Assembly: GCA_913058165.1 (NCBI GenBank)
Contig: CAJXQV010000026.1
Span: forward strand, 1 to 10,147
Source: an uncultured Chromatiales bacterium
GTDB taxonomy: Bacteria > Pseudomonadota > Gammaproteobacteria > Steroidobacterales > GCA-2729495
Length of the DNA stretch: 10,147 bases
Direction: 5' to 3'
Part shown: piece after piece, positions 8,060 to 10,147 of the stretch
Layout: every line of letters starts with the position of its first letter
Position numbering within the stretch: the stretch's first letter is position 1
The notes under the pieces: generated by a model
Seen by the model: only the letters and a program-made list of their open reading frames with translations
What the model was told of the DNA's origin: nothing
The model's database searches: none
Position numbers and translations under genes: made by a program

Positions 8060-9683
8060 AGTGCTTGCGACCGTAACCCGAGGTAATTGGGTAACGCCAA
8101 TCGCGGCCAAATGCCCGGCCACTAATACGCACACCCGGTGGTGACTGCCGGCGCTTGTACTCGTTACGCCGCACCATAGACAAAATCTCGCCTACGATTT
8201 TACGATCAAAACCACGCGCGGCGATCTCATCCACCGAACAATTTTCAATTATCAGCGCATCCAGTATTGCATCGAGTGTTGCGTAGTCAGGCAATGAATC
8301 GCTGTCTTTCTGATCAGGCCTCAATTCGGCCGAAGGTGCACGGCTAATAACCCGCTCCGGAATGACCGGCGAAAGGGTGTTGCGGTGACGAGCCAGTTCG
8401 TAAACCTGAGTCTTGGTGCAATCTTTAATTGGTGCAAAACCGCCAGCCATATCACCATACAAAGTGGCATAACCCACAGCCATCTCACTCTTGTTACCGG
8501 TAGTCAGCACCATTCGCTGGGTCTTATTGGAAATAGCCATCAACAAAATACCGCGACTTCGCGCCTGAATATTTTCTTCGGTAGCGTCTTCACTAAGCCC
8601 TGCAAAAATTTCCTTCAATTGATTATTGGTCGCAGTAACCATCGGCTCAATCGGGATCTCATGGTACACAATGCCGAGAGTTTCAGCCTGCTTGCGCGCA
8701 TCTTCAATGCTCATGCCTGAGGTATAGCGATACGGCATCATCACCACCTGCACCGCATCGGCACCGAGCGCGTCAACAGCAATGGCCAGACATAGAGCCG
8801 AGTCAATGCCGCCAGATAAGCCCAGCACAACACCATCAAAGCCATTCTTACGCACGTAGTCGCGCACGCCCAACACAATAGCCGCGTAAACGCGGGCATC
8901 CGAGTCTTGCAGGGGCGTTATATCGGCATCATTGATCTGCGGCGATGCGGAAATATCCAAGCTCAGGGTAAATATGCCATCAACAAATGATGGCGCGCGC
9001 ATGCCCAACGAACCGTCACGATTGATGGCAAATGAACCACCATCGAATACCAACTCGTCCTGACCGCCAACCATGTTCTGATAAATAAAAGGCACTTCCA
9101 GTTCACGCGCACGATCAGCCACAAGACCTTCGCGATGTAGTTGCTTACTGCCCTCATAAGGAGAGCCATTCAGCACGACGCAAACTTCGGCACCTGCAGA
9201 AACACTCGCAGCCGCCGCATCTGGCGTCCAGATATCTTCACAAACCAGAATGCCGACCTGTGTACCGCCAACGTTAATAACTAATGGCGCGGTGCCGGCT
9301 TTAAAATAACGCTGCTCATCAAATACGCTGTAGTTAGGTAATAACCACTTGCGATAGTTTGCCTGCAATGCCCCATCGGCAAGCACAGCCGCGGCGTTAT
9401 GCAAACACTCTCCGGCGTATTCCGGATAACCCACTAACGCGGTAATTCCGGTGGCAGCTGCAGTTACCTGGGCCATGGCGTCATCGAGCTGATAGCGCAG
9501 ACCCTGATGAAATAGCAGATCCTCCGGGGGGTAGCCGGATAAAGCCAGCTCCTGAAACACAATTAAATCCACACCGTGAGTGTCACGGGCGGATTCAATG
9601 GCGGCAATAATCTGCCTGGCATTGCCCGGAACATCACCGACTAAGGTGTTGATTTGGGCCAGGGCTATTTTAAGTTTTGCCAT
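8058..9683 (-). CDS. nadE: Glutamine-dependent NAD+ synthase
   Basis: NadE performs the last step of NAD+ synthesis, turning nicotinic acid adenine dinucleotide, ATP and glutamine into NAD+ in the cytoplasm. The 541-residue protein is the two-domain form. The N-terminal nitrilase-like glutaminase domain (about 1-245) has the triad Glu45 (FQELALSGYPPEDL), Lys112 (NYRKWLLPNY) and Cys148 (ILVCEDIW), which releases ammonia from glutamine. The C-terminal synthetase domain (about 260-541) has the ATP-pyrophosphatase P-loop SGGIDS (290-295) and the conserved segment TTGNKSEMAVGYATLYGDMA split as TTGNKSEMAVG and YATLYGDMA (394-413). All catalytic residues are present. The start at ATG 9683 has a good ribosome binding site, GGAG at 9690-9693, six bases away. 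It follows sucD by 27 bases on the same strand, so co-transcription is likely. It converges on bamD. Confidence 0.97.
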   Translation of the reverse strand: MAKLKIALAQINTLVGDVPGNARQIIAAIESARDTHGVDLIVFQELALSGYPPEDLLFHQGLRYQLDDAMAQVTAAATGITALVGYPEYAGECLHNAAAVLADGALQANYRKWLLPNYSVFDEQRYFKAGTAPLVINVGGTQVGILVCEDIWTPDAAAASVSAGAEVCVVLNGSPYEGSKQLHREGLVADRARELEVPFIYQNMVGGQDELVFDGGSFAINRDGSLGMRAPSFVDGIFTLSLDISASPQINDADITPLQDSDARVYAAIVLGVRDYVRKNGFDGVVLGLSGGIDSALCLAIAVDALGADAVQVVMMPYRYTSGMSIEDARKQAETLGIVYHEIPIEPMVTATNNQLKEIFAGLSEDATEENIQARSRGILLMAISNKTQRMVLTTGNKSEMAVGYATLYGDMAGGFAPIKDCTKTQVYELARHRNTLSPVIPERVISRAPSAELRPDQKDSDSLPDYATLDAILDALIIENCSVDEIAARGFDRKIVGEILSMVRRNEYKRRQSPPGVRISGRAFGRDWRYPITSGYGRKH

Positions 9684-9710
9684 AACTCACTCCGAATGGA
9701 GCAACAGTAA

Positions 9711-10100
9711 TCAGCTGCCCAATAGTTCCAGCATGGCACTGCCAAGCTCGGCAGGCGACTTCACAGTTCTTACGCCGGCAGCTTCCAGAGCCGCATACTT
9801 CGCAGCTGCCGTACCCTCACCGCCGGAAACAATCGCACCGGCATGACCCATGCGTTTGCCCTTAGGCGCGGTCACACCAGCGATGTAACCGACAACTGGC
9901 TTCGTAACATAGTCTTTAATGTAACGAGCTGCAGCTTCTTCGTCGGTGCCGCCGATTTCACCAACCATAATAATGCCTTCCGTTGCCGGATCTTTCTCGA
10001 ACAGTTCGAGGCAATCGATAAAGTTCATGCCACGTATCGGATCCCCGCCAATACCAACGCAGCTGGTCTGACCGAGGCCATTGTTGGTGGTCTGATAAAC
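9711..10100 (-). CDS. sucD: Succinyl-CoA synthetase alpha subunit, N-terminally truncated by contig end
   Basis: SucD with SucC makes succinate and ATP or GTP from succinyl-CoA in the citric acid cycle. Only the last 129 residues are here, out of about 290, starting at [11 protein letters not shown], which is internal to the family (E. coli has a matching VKQTTDYGFGQ). The fragment contains [15 protein letters not shown] with the conserved Glu48, and [10 protein letters not shown] with the active-site phosphohistidine His86 of the fragment (His246 in E. coli). The stop is TGA at 9711-9713. The frame stays open into the adapter, where it gains a false start and the residues [12 protein letters not shown]; these are not protein sequence of this organism. 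The missing part, and probably sucC, should lie just beyond the right end. It was cut by sequencing, not by mutation. Confidence 0.97.
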   Translation of the reverse strand, partial: VYQTTNNGLGQTSCVGIGGDPIRGMNFIDCLELFEKDPATEGIIMVGEIGGTDEEAAARYIKDYVTKPVVGYIAGVTAPKGKRMGHAGAIVSGGEGTAAAKYAALEAAGVRTVKSPAELGSAMLELLGS

Positions 10101-10147
10101 CTGTCTCTTATACACATCTCCGAGCCCACGAGACAAGAGGCAATCTC
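10101..10147. other. Nextera i7-side sequencing adapter (artefact)
   Basis: This is not genomic DNA. Bases 10101-10119 (CTGTCTCTTATACACATCT) are the Tn5 mosaic end and 10120-10134 (CCGAGCCCACGAGAC) are the Nextera read-2 adapter. Bases 10135-10142 (AAGAGGCA) match the i7 index known as N711, and 10143-10147 (ATCTC) begin the P7 primer. It should be trimmed. The index name is from memory; the adapter identity is certain. Confidence 0.98.

Noticed and set aside
10101..10136. Start of a complete 141-residue SucD-like protein
   Set aside because: The first 12 residues are translated Nextera adapter; real sequence begins at 10100.

Overview
This window is an ordinary, gene-dense piece of a bacterial chromosome, most likely from a gammaproteobacterium. 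The block bamD (plus strand) divergent from rluD-pgeF-clpB (minus strand) matches the arrangement I know from Escherichia coli and Pseudomonas. The aspartyl-tRNA synthetase looks closer to the Pseudomonas type than the E. coli type. I cannot name a genus. I see no phage, insertion sequence, CRISPR array, rRNA or tRNA, and no evidence of a previously undescribed system.

Both ends are not genomic. Bases 1-46 and 10101-10147 are Illumina Nextera (Tn5 transposome) library adapter, including complete 8-base i5 and i7 index sequences. The biological insert is therefore 47-10100, and the genes at its two ends (aspS and sucD) are cut where the adapter begins. The right adapter also creates a false 12-residue N-terminus on the sucD fragment.

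Layout from left to right:
- 47-1335 (-): aspS, aspartyl-tRNA synthetase, lacking its C-terminal part.
- 1462-2115 (-): DUF502 membrane protein.
- 2230-2496 (-): FmdB-type zinc-ribbon protein. A sigma70-like promoter in front of it probably starts the fmdB-DUF502-aspS unit, and an intrinsic terminator-like hairpin lies between DUF502 and aspS.
- 2641-5214 (-): clpB disaggregase, with a heat-shock (sigma32) promoter candidate at the end of the gene upstream.
- 5264-6055 (-): pgeF (yfiH).
- 6108-7106 (-): rluD pseudouridine synthase.
- 7260-8045 (+): bamD outer-membrane assembly lipoprotein.
- 8058-9683 (-): nadE, glutamine-dependent NAD+ synthase, converging on bamD across 12 bases.
- 9711-10100 (-): sucD, C-terminal part of succinyl-CoA synthetase alpha subunit, 27 bases upstream of nadE.

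The genes are housekeeping functions: translation (aspS, rluD), protein quality control (clpB), envelope biogenesis (bamD, pgeF), and central and cofactor metabolism (sucD, nadE). The most useful points are the adapter ends, the likely non-discriminating aspartyl-tRNA synthetase, the structured region before aspS, and the sigma32-like promoter of clpB.
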